Shown here: in pieces, positions 35,313 to 43,780 of the stretch | Layout: every line of letters starts with the position of its first letter | How positions within the stretch are numbered: position 1 is the stretch's first letter | DNA from: Candidatus Borrarchaeum yapensis | GTDB lineage: Archaea > Asgardarchaeota > Sifarchaeia > Borrarchaeales > Borrarchaeaceae | Direction: 5' to 3' | Assembly (NCBI GenBank): GCA_016840515.1 | Contig: JAEOSF010000008.1 | Coordinates: 22,335-86,334 of the forward strand | Length of the DNA stretch: 64,000 nucleotides | Made by a program: the position numbers and the translations under genes | Notes under the pieces: model-generated | Told to the model about the DNA's origin: nothing | Database searches by the model: none | Seen by the model: the letters and a program-made list of their open reading frames with translations, nothing else

Positions 35313-36878
35313 TTAAATAATATTTAGGTTATCGGTAATCTTGCAGTCCTCGCAAATCATCATGTTTGGATTTAGCAAATCTTTTGGATCGAAAATGGCC
35401 TTGACCTCTTTCATGTAGCTATAAATTGTACTTCCCCATTCTGCTTCCAGATACATAGTTCTATTCCTCCCCATTCCATGCTCACTTGTTATCGTCCCAT
35501 TATACTTAAACAACAATTCATACACTTCGTCCACTAGATGTGGTATCATCTCAAGATGTTTTGGATCCTTCAAATTAATCAGAGGACGTAGATGAATTGT
35601 TCCTGTTCCGACATGCCCGTACATACCAACGATTAGATCATATTTTTCGAAAATTGGAAGCGCTTCTCTAATAAAGGGTGCTAGATATTGAATTTCTAAG
35701 CCAACGTCTTCGATTAACGCCAAAGCTTTCAAATCCGTTCCTTTTGTAAATTTCATAAGTGTAGGCAAAATGGCGTGTCTGACACGCCAAAGCCTAAGCT
35801 GTTTTTCCTCATCAGTTTCAGTCACAACGCCATTAAAAATATCATAATTTCGCTCAATAATCATTTTTTCAAGTTTTTCTATCTGGTCAAACCGTTCTAG
35901 TCCCTGAAATTCAATGAGTAACATATGAACCTCTTCTTCAGGTATACCTAATTCCGGTTTTTCTTTTCTGACCATTTTAAGGCTCTCGTAATTCAATAAT
36001 TCAATAGCTACTGCACCGATCTTTTTAATATCATTTACAGAATCCATGGCTTCGTCAAGTTGTCTGAAATAAATTAAACTTGTAGCTACGCCTTCAGGGA
36101 TTTTTTCAACTCCTAGTTTTATCTTTGTGAAGATACCGAGCGTACCAACGCTGCCAACAAGTATATGTGCAAGTATGTGTCCGATTTCGTCATATCGGAT
36201 AAGTGCAGGTAAATTGTATCCACTAGAAGTTTTAACTCCTTCTCGTTGTTTGTAAACGTTTAATGTCTCGTTATCTAAAGAAATTGTCTCTTTCAAGGTT
36301 AGCAGTTTGTCTTTTATTTTACCTGGAATCGTTTCGTTGTTTGAAGTATCAATAAGAATGCCATCAGCTGTTATAAATTCCAAAACTTCAACATAATCAT
36401 CGAAGGTGCCGTACCTAACAGAATGTGCTCCACTTGATTTTGTACTAACATTTCCGCCAATGCAACAAATTGGTGCGCTTGATGGATCTGGGGGTAGAAA
36501 GTAGCCTTTTTCTTTAATAAAATCCTGTAATGCTTTGTGATTGACGCCAGGTTGGCATACTACATAATGGTCTCTATTCTCTTCAACAAAATCTAAGATA
36601 CTGTTCATGTATTGCTTAAAATCAATAATTATCCCTCTGTTTAAAGAGGCTCCTGCTAAACTTGTTCCTCCAGATCGTGGAGTTAAGGGGATATTCCATT
36701 TCCTTGCTATCTTCACGATCTTTATGACGTCAGTTTCATCTTTGGGGAAGGTAACTAACAAAGGTTTGACTCTGTACATACTTTGATTGGTTGAGTATGC
36801 CTCCAGAGTATCTTTGTCCCATTTAACATCTCCACGTATTGCTTGTTCAATCTCTCTTCCTATACTCTCACTTGCCAT
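35313..36878 (-). CDS. FAD-linked oxidase, GlcD-like, second copy
   Basis: 521 residues. The FAD site TPRSGGTSLAGASLNRGIIIDFKQYM, CCIGGNVSTKSSGAHSVRYG and the C-terminal GTITSEHGMGRNRTMYLEAEWG and IFDPKDLLNPNMMI are diagnostic of D-lactate/glycolate-type oxidases. It lacks a fused Fe-S domain. It differs clearly from the copy at 31386-32885. It is flanked by the HTH-V4R regulator and the paralogue pair, so the group at 30.3-37.7 kb is probably one metabolic module. Confidence 0.92.
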   Translation of the reverse strand: MASESIGREIEQAIRGDVKWDKDTLEAYSTNQSMYRVKPLLVTFPKDETDVIKIVKIARKWNIPLTPRSGGTSLAGASLNRGIIIDFKQYMNSILDFVEENRDHYVVCQPGVNHKALQDFIKEKGYFLPPDPSSAPICCIGGNVSTKSSGAHSVRYGTFDDYVEVLEFITADGILIDTSNNETIPGKIKDKLLTLKETISLDNETLNVYKQREGVKTSSGYNLPALIRYDEIGHILAHILVGSVGTLGIFTKIKLGVEKIPEGVATSLIYFRQLDEAMDSVNDIKKIGAVAIELLNYESLKMVRKEKPELGIPEEEVHMLLIEFQGLERFDQIEKLEKMIIERNYDIFNGVVTETDEEKQLRLWRVRHAILPTLMKFTKGTDLKALALIEDVGLEIQYLAPFIREALPIFEKYDLIVGMYGHVGTGTIHLRPLINLKDPKHLEMIPHLVDEVYELLFKYNGTITSEHGMGRNRTMYLEAEWGSTIYSYMKEVKAIFDPKDLLNPNMMICEDCKITDNLNII

Positions 36879-36908
36879 AGTTTTTCACCGTTCTAAAGAT
36901 AAAAGTAA

Positions 36909-37724
36909 TTAAAGTAAGGGAAACGTGACGTTAAATTTGCAATGTGGATGCCCCGTACCATGACACTCTGACTCTTCAACCTTACATGATTTATTAAATT
37001 TTGCCTCGAAAATTGTTTCAATAATACCCTCGTCTTGAGCACACAGGCATTTTCCAACATTTGGAAATCCGGAGCATTCATAGCACTCTGTAACTACTAG
37101 TGTAATTGGGGTTTTTGAAACGACTTCTAAATGTCCCAATTTATGCGTTTCCCAGAAGTTCGAGAGATCGTTTAATAGACCATCCAAATTTTTACTAGTG
37201 AACGTTTTAGCAACTTCTTCTCCTATAGTCTTTCCAATTTCCCGCAAAACTGGTGACAGGTCAAAGTTAGTTAGGCCCTCTATACCAAACCTAACGGCAC
37301 AAAAAAGTCCGTTAGCAAAAGTCAATGGATCTCCAATGGATCTTCGAATTATCACCGAAAGCTGTTCGCTTAATTCGGCCATGGGCATTTCCGTCGTCCC
37401 AACAAATTTAGAGTTCAAAAAAAATAACTTTCTGCGCTTATCTTCAGGATGTGACTTTTCAATGACAAGGTTTTTGTCTATAAGTATCTTCAGATGCTCC
37501 CAGAGCGTAGATTTAGACTTTCTCTGCCCACGTTGTTCAAAAAGTAGGAAAATATCCTTAAGTTCGAGCCCGTTAACTTCTTCCTGCAACATCTCCAATA
37601 TTTTCATGCGCACAGGATTGGAAACTTGCCGTAAGCCATCGCTCTCAGAAAAATAGACCTCAAAACTAGCCCGTTTTGAAGGAGTCATATTTTGTATGTT
37701 TGCTTTCGAATTATTTATATACAT
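36909..37724 (-). CDS. HTH-V4R transcriptional regulator
   Basis: 271 residues. An ArsR-like winged helix (residues 30-105; SNPVRMKILEMLQEEVNGLELKDIF) is joined to a C-terminal V4R domain with the cysteine-rich signature ECYECSGFPNVGKCLCAQDEG and ESECHGTGHPHCKFNV. V4R domains bind small hydrophobic ligands, often with zinc. Lying 30 bp upstream of the second FAD oxidase on the same strand, it probably regulates the redox module. Confidence 0.85.
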   Translation of the reverse strand: MYINNSKANIQNMTPSKRASFEVYFSESDGLRQVSNPVRMKILEMLQEEVNGLELKDIFLLFEQRGQRKSKSTLWEHLKILIDKNLVIEKSHPEDKRRKLFFLNSKFVGTTEMPMAELSEQLSVIIRRSIGDPLTFANGLFCAVRFGIEGLTNFDLSPVLREIGKTIGEEVAKTFTSKNLDGLLNDLSNFWETHKLGHLEVVSKTPITLVVTECYECSGFPNVGKCLCAQDEGIIETIFEAKFNKSCKVEESECHGTGHPHCKFNVTFPLL

Positions 37725-38200
37725 TCGGAAATAGGCGAATAAAAATCACTTTTGTTAGTATTACTAAGCATTAATAGTTTCTGCTAATTTTGCTGGATTG
37801 TTAAAATATTGTCCTATATATTCTTCTTCAAATGGCGCAGAGTATTAAGACAAAATTGTAGATTCTTAACAAAAAACAATCAATCTACTTAATCTACTGA
37901 CCCATTGACAATTTTCCAGTCAAATCATCTTTTCACAAATGCATATTATATTGCGAAGATTAAATACGTTTTTTAGAACTATTCTGGACCATTTCATTTT
38001 AACTCTTTTTTTTTGTGATTGTTTAAATTTTATTTTACAAATCTACCAAAATAAATATAGGTCAGTTTTCTGATAATTTATATAGAGCGAAGGAGGTGTT
38101 AAATAAGCACCATAAATCGAGTAAAATAAACCCGATTTAATTTAACTTTGTTCTTATACTATAATATTAAAAAAAAACAAAAAAAAGGGAAGTGTAAGTG
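37725..38200. other. 476-bp intergenic region before the FIST gene
   Basis: No gene is seen. A TATA-like TTTATATAG (about 38077-38085) is followed by AAGGAGGTG without a start codon at the right distance, a 7-bp inverted repeat (TAAATCG/CGATTTA, about 38115-38140) and a long A-run before the FIST start. This looks like a long 5' leader with some secondary structure. Confidence 0.35.
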
Positions 38201-39556
38201 ATGGGAATGTTTGAAAAAATACGACGCTTTTTCAGGTCCAGAGAAATCAAAGAAACTCCCGAGGCAGCTGAAGGGGCTATGGCTGGAGCGAATGTACACG
38301 CAGGATTCGCGTATCGAAGAACTACAGAAGGTATGTCGGCTTTTGACTTGGCTAAAGATGCTGCAGCTGAAGCATTAAAACGTGTAGGCTCTGAAAATTT
38401 TAGTGTTGCACTCGTCTATTCTGCATATGAACATAATCCGAAAGATGTCGCTGCAGGTGTAAGTGCAGCTATTCCAGGTCCTTGGCTTGGTTGTACAACT
38501 TCTGGAGAAATTACTTCTGCTGGATTATTCGAGGATAGTATCGTGGTTGCAGCAATAAGTAGTCCTCGTATAAAATTTGGAATTGGAGTAAGTTCAGGTG
38601 TGTGTCAAGATGATGAAGGTGCTGGAAAAACCGCTATTAACATGGCTTTGAAATCTTTAACAGCAAAAGGAGGAGCCATGAAAGAAGGTGCAAATTATAT
38701 TATTATGCACGGCTCGACAGGAGGCGAAGAAGGAATTATCCGAGGACTTCAACAAGAAGTTGGTAATATTCCAGTAGTAGGAGGAACGGCTGGCAACGCG
38801 TTAACGGAAAACCCACCATATGTATTTGCAAATGGTAAAGCGTATACAGATGCCGTTGTTTTAGGATTAATGTCTTCAGATATGGTTACAGTTGTTGATT
38901 CTGGGCATGGTTGGAAATCAACAGGCAAGGTTGGATTAGTGACTCGTTCAAATCCACCTGAGGAACGAAAAACTACGCTATGGCATAAAGTCTATACTAT
39001 TGATAATAGACCTGCAGCCGAGTGGTATGCAGAACAAATATCAGCGTTAAAAGGTAGCGAGGTTTCGGTTGACACTCTAAAACAATATTACCCGTTCGTG
39101 ACTTTTGGTGGCTCCAGTGGTATCGGAGGAACAGGGTATCCAACAGGAATCAAAGACCCACAAGGAAGGATATGGACACGAGACGTCCACAGTGTAGAGG
39201 ACGATCTAGGCTTAACATTTTGGGCGTATGTACCAGAAGGAACAGGTCTTGAAGTATTGGAAGGTACACCTGATACCTTAACTGATAGGTCAAAAGCTTC
39301 AGCTAAAGACTTATTTAGCAAATACTCGAAATTTAAGCCTGTTATGATGTTCGACTTTAACTGTGTAGGCCGGAAAATCTATCTATCGAAAGTAAACAAA
39401 CTCGATGGAGAATATGAAGAGATTAAGAAATTAACAAAAGGAGTACCAATAATAGGTTTTTATACGCACGGAGAGCAGGCGTGTTACGGAGGCTTAAACC
39501 AACATTGTAATCTAACAATCACAAGGCTGTTGATAACGGATACATTAGCGACTTAA
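38201..39556 (+). CDS. FIST-domain sensor protein
   Basis: 451 residues with FIST-N (about 40-230; LGCTTSGEITSAGLFEDSIVVAAI, VGGTAGNALTENPPYVFANGKAYTDAVVLGLMSS) and FIST-C (about 240-440; ending GVPIIGFYTHGEQACYGGLNQHCNLTITRLLI). FIST proteins are thought to bind small ligands, perhaps amino acids, and act in signalling. No kinase, GGDEF or methyl-accepting domain is fused. The N-terminal FEKIRRFFRSR is an amphipathic basic stretch that could touch membrane. First gene on the left edge of the ubiquitin-ESCRT island. Confidence 0.88.
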   Translation: MGMFEKIRRFFRSREIKETPEAAEGAMAGANVHAGFAYRRTTEGMSAFDLAKDAAAEALKRVGSENFSVALVYSAYEHNPKDVAAGVSAAIPGPWLGCTTSGEITSAGLFEDSIVVAAISSPRIKFGIGVSSGVCQDDEGAGKTAINMALKSLTAKGGAMKEGANYIIMHGSTGGEEGIIRGLQQEVGNIPVVGGTAGNALTENPPYVFANGKAYTDAVVLGLMSSDMVTVVDSGHGWKSTGKVGLVTRSNPPEERKTTLWHKVYTIDNRPAAEWYAEQISALKGSEVSVDTLKQYYPFVTFGGSSGIGGTGYPTGIKDPQGRIWTRDVHSVEDDLGLTFWAYVPEGTGLEVLEGTPDTLTDRSKASAKDLFSKYSKFKPVMMFDFNCVGRKIYLSKVNKLDGEYEEIKKLTKGVPIIGFYTHGEQACYGGLNQHCNLTITRLLITDTLAT

Positions 39557-39674
39557 AGCAACTCAAAAGCAGGCTCCAATTCTTTTTTTGTTCGGTAACT
39601 TTTTTCTAATTCTATTTTAATAGAATGGGTTATTTTTAACGTTTTTAATCATACTATCTCTTGTAAATAAATTC

Positions 39675-40157
39675 TCAATCACGTTGAATCCCTGTAATTG
39701 TCCTTAGTGTTTCAGCTAGTTTAGATGCAAAGTTTTTGAATTTCAGATCTAGTATTTCAACTGAGTCTTCCAATTCCTTCATTTTTTCAAGAAGGCCTGA
39801 AAACGTATCGGTATTTGTAGAATAATTATTACTCAATTGTGTTTTTATCTCATTGAGGCCTCTCTCCAGCAATTCAATAGAGGTAGACTGTTCAGTGAAT
39901 AACTCTCTAAAAGATATTAAATCCGTTTGGATGGTTCCAAGTACTTCTGTTGTTAAGTTTTCAACTTCTTGTTTAATTAGAACTCCCATTTGTTGTAAAA
40001 TTGTATCACTTAAAGTCTGAATCGAAGTCGCAGTTTCCACTTTGAAATATTCTATTAATGCCTCAAGAACATTATGAATTCCAGAAGCTGTAGGGATTTT
40101 GCCCTTTGGTGTATTTATTGTCTCAAGTGTTAATTTCAGTTTATTAGATGAAGTCAT
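39675..40157 (-). CDS. Coiled-coil protein in the ubiquitin-ESCRT island
   Basis: 160 residues, no cysteines. From residue 25 on it is a near-continuous heptad-rich helix (LEALIEYFKVETATSIQTLSDTIL..., LLERGLNEIKTQL, LLEKMKELEDSVEILDLKFKNFASKL). No ESCRT-III (Snf7) signature such as a basic first helix and MIM is visible. Located 154 bp from the RING-like gene, divergent. A second coiled-coil gene lies two genes on. Role unknown. Confidence 0.6.
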   Translation of the reverse strand: MTSSNKLKLTLETINTPKGKIPTASGIHNVLEALIEYFKVETATSIQTLSDTILQQMGVLIKQEVENLTTEVLGTIQTDLISFRELFTEQSTSIELLERGLNEIKTQLSNNYSTNTDTFSGLLEKMKELEDSVEILDLKFKNFASKLAETLRTITGIQRD

Positions 40158-40311
40158 ATTCTTACCTCAACGTTGTTCTTCTCTTAGAGATCAATTAAAA
40201 AGTAGTAAGATTAATGATTGTGATTACTCATTAATTATTAAGAATTCCTGCATTATAAGTTATGCTGAAATGTTATTTTCTTTGGAATATCTAATGAAAG
40301 AGAGATAGAAA

Positions 40312-40695
40312 ATGGTAGAGCCTCATTACATTGAACTAATAATAACCGAGAAGCCTGAAGATGACGAAGAAGATTTTCAAGCCGATGGTATTTACATTAC
40401 AACAACATTTGACACGATCTCAAACAATATCGACCATTCAACGAGTGTTTTTGACGGTAATAATTTAATCTTAGAAACAAAATTTGTAGGATCTTACGAT
40501 TGGACCGAAGAAGAATTTTGCATGGTCTGTAAATTACCTATAAAGCATTCATATAACGCAGGCATTGTTAAATGCCCTTATTGTGGAATTAAAGCACATA
40601 AACAGCATTTATTTGAATGGATGAGAATCCGGAAAGTATGTCCCTTTTGTAGGCGAGAGATTTCTGAAAGAACCATTTTACATGTGAAGCCCTAA
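40312..40695 (+). CDS. RING-like small zinc-finger protein (candidate E3-like factor)
   Basis: 127 residues. Four ligand pairs are visible: C70-x2-C73, C88-x2-C91, H96-x2-H99 and C110-x2-C113, with FEWMRIRKVCPFCRRE at the end. This is the arrangement of the srfp/RING-like proteins that accompany archaeal ubiquitin-like genes (first described in Caldiarchaeum). The acidic N-terminal 65 residues are unrecognised. It precedes the ubiquitin-like gene by 78 bp on the same strand. E3 function is inferred from context. Confidence 0.8.
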   Translation: MVEPHYIELIITEKPEDDEEDFQADGIYITTTFDTISNNIDHSTSVFDGNNLILETKFVGSYDWTEEEFCMVCKLPIKHSYNAGIVKCPYCGIKAHKQHLFEWMRIRKVCPFCRREISERTILHVKP

Positions 40696-40773
40696 AATGA
40701 ACGAAAGAAAAAATAAGGAAGTTGTTCATTATTTCTCTTAAGTTATATTCTTTCATGGAGGTATCGCAAAAAT

Positions 40774-41019
40774 ATGATTGTTCGAGTAGTAAGCGCTATC
40801 GGTGGTGGAGTGGTGGACGTAGATGTTCCCGAAACGTCAACTGTAAATGATGTAAAAACGATCGTATCGAAAGAAAAGAAAATTCCTGCATCTACTGTAC
40901 TGCTGGTTTTCAGAGGCAGGCAATTGCAGGATAATGAAATTCTTGGCGAATGCGGCATAGGAGCTTACGATAAAGTGTACCTCATTACACGTACCGAGGG
41001 TGGGGTCTATTTAATCTAA
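40774..41019 (+). CDS. Ubiquitin-like modifier precursor
   Basis: 81 residues with a full beta-grasp fold. LLVFRGRQLQDNEILGECGI corresponds to ubiquitin's LIFAGKQLEDGRTLSDYNI. The diglycine is at residues 76-77, one later than in ubiquitin, and is followed by a four-residue tail VYLI that must be removed for conjugation. Of ubiquitin's lysines only the K27 equivalent (K28) remains; the K48 and K63 equivalents are Arg49 and Ala64. A GGAGG precedes the ATG. The JAMM protease gene follows after 130 bp. Confidence 0.9.
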   Translation: MIVRVVSAIGGGVVDVDVPETSTVNDVKTIVSKEKKIPASTVLLVFRGRQLQDNEILGECGIGAYDKVYLITRTEGGVYLI

Positions 41020-41149
41020 TATTTCTTGTTTTTCTATTGATAAATAAACGAGAATTTTTTTCATTGTGAAAAACAAATAAGAACATCCTCATTGAGTTTG
41101 GAAATTGTACCTGCCCTGCATTGGTGATTAAAAAACTGAAAATGTTAAT

Positions 41150-41584
41150 ATGGTATTAACGATGATCATCAAGATCTCTGATAGCACACTTTGTAATGCG
41201 ATAAGGCGTACTTCTGAAGTTTCAACTGAATCAGGTGGAATACTCGTAGGAAAACTGAAAGAAGGAGAACTTATCATTAATGGATTAGAAACTGGCCAAC
41301 AGAGCGCCACACATGTTCATGTGACTTTGCATGATGAGTTCTTGGTCGAAATAGCCACTAAGTATGCTGAAAGAGACGAAAAAATCGTTGGTTGGTATCA
41401 TTCCCATCCAAACTTTGGGTGTTTTATGTCAAGCACAGATATTGATACCCAACGAAGATACCAAGCATTATTTCCCAATGCAGTAGCATTAGTTATAGAT
41501 CCACAACGTCCAATTTTTCGATTTTATCGTGTAGAGGACACAAGTTACACATCTGTTGAATATGACGTTTTAGAGAACATTTAG
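41150..41584 (+). CDS. JAMM/MPN+ metalloprotease (deubiquitinase-like)
   Basis: 144 residues, a bare JAMM domain. The catalytic set is complete: Glu27 (STESGGILVG) and the motif H84-S-H86-P-x6-S94-x2-D97. This is the Rpn11/CSN5/AMSH-type zinc protease fold without added domains. By position it should trim the VYLI tail of the adjacent ubiquitin-like precursor and/or remove conjugates. ATG 41150 and 41162 are both possible; neither has a clear Shine-Dalgarno. Confidence 0.92.
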   Translation: MVLTMIIKISDSTLCNAIRRTSEVSTESGGILVGKLKEGELIINGLETGQQSATHVHVTLHDEFLVEIATKYAERDEKIVGWYHSHPNFGCFMSSTDIDTQRRYQALFPNAVALVIDPQRPIFRFYRVEDTSYTSVEYDVLENI

Positions 41585-41665
41585 CAAGTCGATCTGTCAT
41601 AAAAAACTAAACTCTTCTTTTTAAATGGAAAAGTTTCTCTTTTTCCTAAATGTAGAGACAATCTA

Positions 41666-42682
41666 TTATTGGCTTTCTTCTTTGTCTTCCCAATCTTTAT
41701 AGGCATCTGTCTCGGCGACAAATGCATCAAAAAACTTCTTTACACTGCCTAAAGTGGATTCAACGGCACGAAGTTCATGGATATCTTCTCTCATTTTCGC
41801 AATTTCTTCATAAAGACCTTTCAAAAGCGATAAGAGTTCTTCTCTAGATTTAGTTAAAGCTTCTTTTTCGCCTAAAGAACTTTCTACAAATTTTCTTATT
41901 TCTTCAACAGTTGGTTGCATATCCATCAGATTAACGCCCGTTTGAAGAAGATCCGTTGCTCTTTCAATTTCGATTCTTGCCTTTTCATCTCTTTCATAAA
42001 GATCTTGTTTATCAGTTTCAAGTAATTCCCTTACGTCGCTTTGAAGGTTTCCAAAGGTTTCTGGGAGGGTTGCAGCGAATTCAACAAACTCATCCAGTCG
42101 ATTGAGACGAGATTCAACATTTTGCATAGTCTCATTTATTTTAGAGAGATTATCATCAATTTTATTAGAAATGGTTGTTGTTATCGTTTCTATTTCATCA
42201 AAACCTGTTGCCTTTTTTATGCCTTCGCGAATTTCTTTGATGATTTCATTTCCTGGAAATTTCATGAGTTCAAGTTGTATAGCTTCTACAGTCTCTTGTC
42301 GGGCAAATCCCTCTAATTTTTCGGACAATGGACTGATATCAGGTGTTTGGACATCTGTTTGATTAGCAAAAGCCTCTAAAACCGTTTTAATTTCATTAAT
42401 AACTTCTGGAGAAACACTGCTTGATTCTGCTTGAGTTGGTACATTAAAACTCTCAATCTTTTCAAGAATTTCAATAAGTGTATTTTCTTGTGCCATTTCA
42501 GCAGCCATTGAGTTAATTAACTCTTTAATAGGCTCGATATCTAACTTTGCTTTTAATTCTTGCTTAGGGGCGTTGCCTAAAAGCTGTACAAGATTAAACT
42601 TTATTTCTTCCAAAGAATCATTGATTGAATTAAGTTGTTCATTAATATCGTCGTCTTTTTTCTTTTTTGACAAGATCGACAC
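41666..42682 (-). CDS. Long coiled-coil protein in the ubiquitin-ESCRT island
   Basis: 338 residues, no cysteines, acidic and helical throughout. Several heptad stretches (LNSINDSLEEIKFNLVQLL, IDDNLSKINETMQNVESRLNRLDEF, LLSLLKGLYEEIAKMREDIHELRAVESTL) are separated by short breaks. It starts with a basic patch, LSKKKKDDD. The architecture recalls the smaller coiled-coil protein at 39675-40157. No ESCRT-III hallmark is seen. Divergent from the vps23-28-22 operon across 312 bp. GTG 42682 or TTG 42673. Confidence 0.6.
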   Translation of the reverse strand: MSILSKKKKDDDINEQLNSINDSLEEIKFNLVQLLGNAPKQELKAKLDIEPIKELINSMAAEMAQENTLIEILEKIESFNVPTQAESSSVSPEVINEIKTVLEAFANQTDVQTPDISPLSEKLEGFARQETVEAIQLELMKFPGNEIIKEIREGIKKATGFDEIETITTTISNKIDDNLSKINETMQNVESRLNRLDEFVEFAATLPETFGNLQSDVRELLETDKQDLYERDEKARIEIERATDLLQTGVNLMDMQPTVEEIRKFVESSLGEKEALTKSREELLSLLKGLYEEIAKMREDIHELRAVESTLGSVKKFFDAFVAETDAYKDWEDKEESQ

Positions 42683-42994
42683 CCTGTTTTTTCGTGAAGT
42701 TATATTAACGTGATTTATTCTGAAAACAAAATTGCTAGTTGTAAATAAGTAAGTATTGACACTATGATAAATAAAATTATTTCTCTTTTAGATTTTATTA
42801 GGGGGCTTTAATATGCATCAAAGCATTATTCTATGGTTAAAAAACTGCAAAATTGACAAACGCCAATTTCTTTTACTATAAAGTGATAAAAGATAGTTGC
42901 AAAGATAACATTAATGTAGTATTGAGTGAATTAATAATATGAAACCTTATTAATCATCGTAAAACTTCTGAAATTTCGTTAGGAGGTACATTTA
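42683..42994. other. Divergent promoter region of the vps23 operon
   Basis: 312 bp, AT-rich. It contains a possible 22-codon frame (42813-42881) behind AGGGGG with no recognisable product, and the Shine-Dalgarno GGAGGT before vps23. No other structure was found. Confidence 0.3.
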
Positions 42995-43729
42995 TTGATC
43001 AATGCTGATTTTATATTAGCCCGAGAAGCGCAGTTGATGTATCAACGCGCTAAGGAGTTTAGTCCAGTTAACGGTAACCTGCGACATTGGAAAGGTTTTC
43101 TGCCTGGTCGTGGATCGTATGTTGGCTCCAAATTTGAAATTGATATTTATATCCCTTACGAGTTTCCAAGAAAACCTCCAGAAGTCTGGATAAGAAATGT
43201 TAAGCATCCCAACGTAGATGCGCAAGGAAAATTAAATATGAAGATACTGGAACGCGGTTGGCGTGGCGATTTCCATATTTATCACGTGGTCAATTCATTC
43301 AAAGGGTTATTTGCTAGGGCTCCCCTTGTTCCAGTAGGTGCAACTCTACCCCCACCTTCTACTAAACTGGTAGAAGAAACAGAAAAATTCAAACGACAGT
43401 CAGATATCTTAGAGAGTGAGGTCGAACGACTTCAGGGAGTTATAATGAACAAAGATGATGAACTAGTACGATTAAAAGCAAGAATGACCGTTCATAACGT
43501 TCCTGAAACCGGAGAAGTTCGTAAAGAAGAAGTAGTTCAACCCTCAGCAACTAACGAAACTCTGCAGATGGACTTAGAGAGCGAAAAGATTGCGGTTGTT
43601 GATCTTATTGAAAATTTGGAGGAGAAGTTCAGAGAAGGAGAAATTGCGGCAGTTGAATATACTAAGTTATATAAAAAATATTCTAGGGAGCTTTATTTAA
43701 TTAATAAGAAACTTGGAGAGACGAAATAA
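42995..43729 (+). CDS. vps23: ESCRT-I subunit Vps23/TSG101-like: UEV domain, coiled coil, steadiness box
   Basis: 244 residues from TTG behind TTAGGAGGT. Residues 1-115 form a UBC/UEV fold (FEIDIYIPYEFPRKPPEVWI, then HPN at 71-73). The place of the E2 catalytic cysteine is Asn81, and the whole protein has no cysteine, so it cannot form a ubiquitin thioester. Residues 120-170 are a coiled coil. Residues 195-240 (ESEKIAVVDLIENLEEKFREGEIAAVEYTKLYKKYSREL) match the Vps23 steadiness box that joins ESCRT-I. First gene of the vps23-vps28-vps22 operon. It should bind ubiquitin or tail motifs and assemble with Vps28. Confidence 0.88.
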   Translation: MINADFILAREAQLMYQRAKEFSPVNGNLRHWKGFLPGRGSYVGSKFEIDIYIPYEFPRKPPEVWIRNVKHPNVDAQGKLNMKILERGWRGDFHIYHVVNSFKGLFARAPLVPVGATLPPPSTKLVEETEKFKRQSDILESEVERLQGVIMNKDDELVRLKARMTVHNVPETGEVRKEEVVQPSATNETLQMDLESEKIAVVDLIENLEEKFREGEIAAVEYTKLYKKYSRELYLINKKLGETK

Positions 43730-43780
43730 GAATTAATTATCTTAAAGATTCTAACTTGATTATTTTGGAGGATTTATTAG

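Noticed and set aside
41666..42682. Coiled-coil protein as a diverged ESCRT-III (Snf7) subunit
   Set aside because: No basic first helix, no five-helix Snf7 pattern and no MIT-interacting motif; a long heptad protein is the more careful call.
42813..42881. 22-codon frame behind AGGGGG in the vps23 upstream region
   Set aside because: No membrane, cysteine or repeat feature; too short to support without conservation.
42995..43729. Catalytic E2 ubiquitin-conjugating enzyme
   Set aside because: The catalytic Cys position is Asn and there is no cysteine anywhere in the protein; the C-terminal steadiness box points to Vps23.
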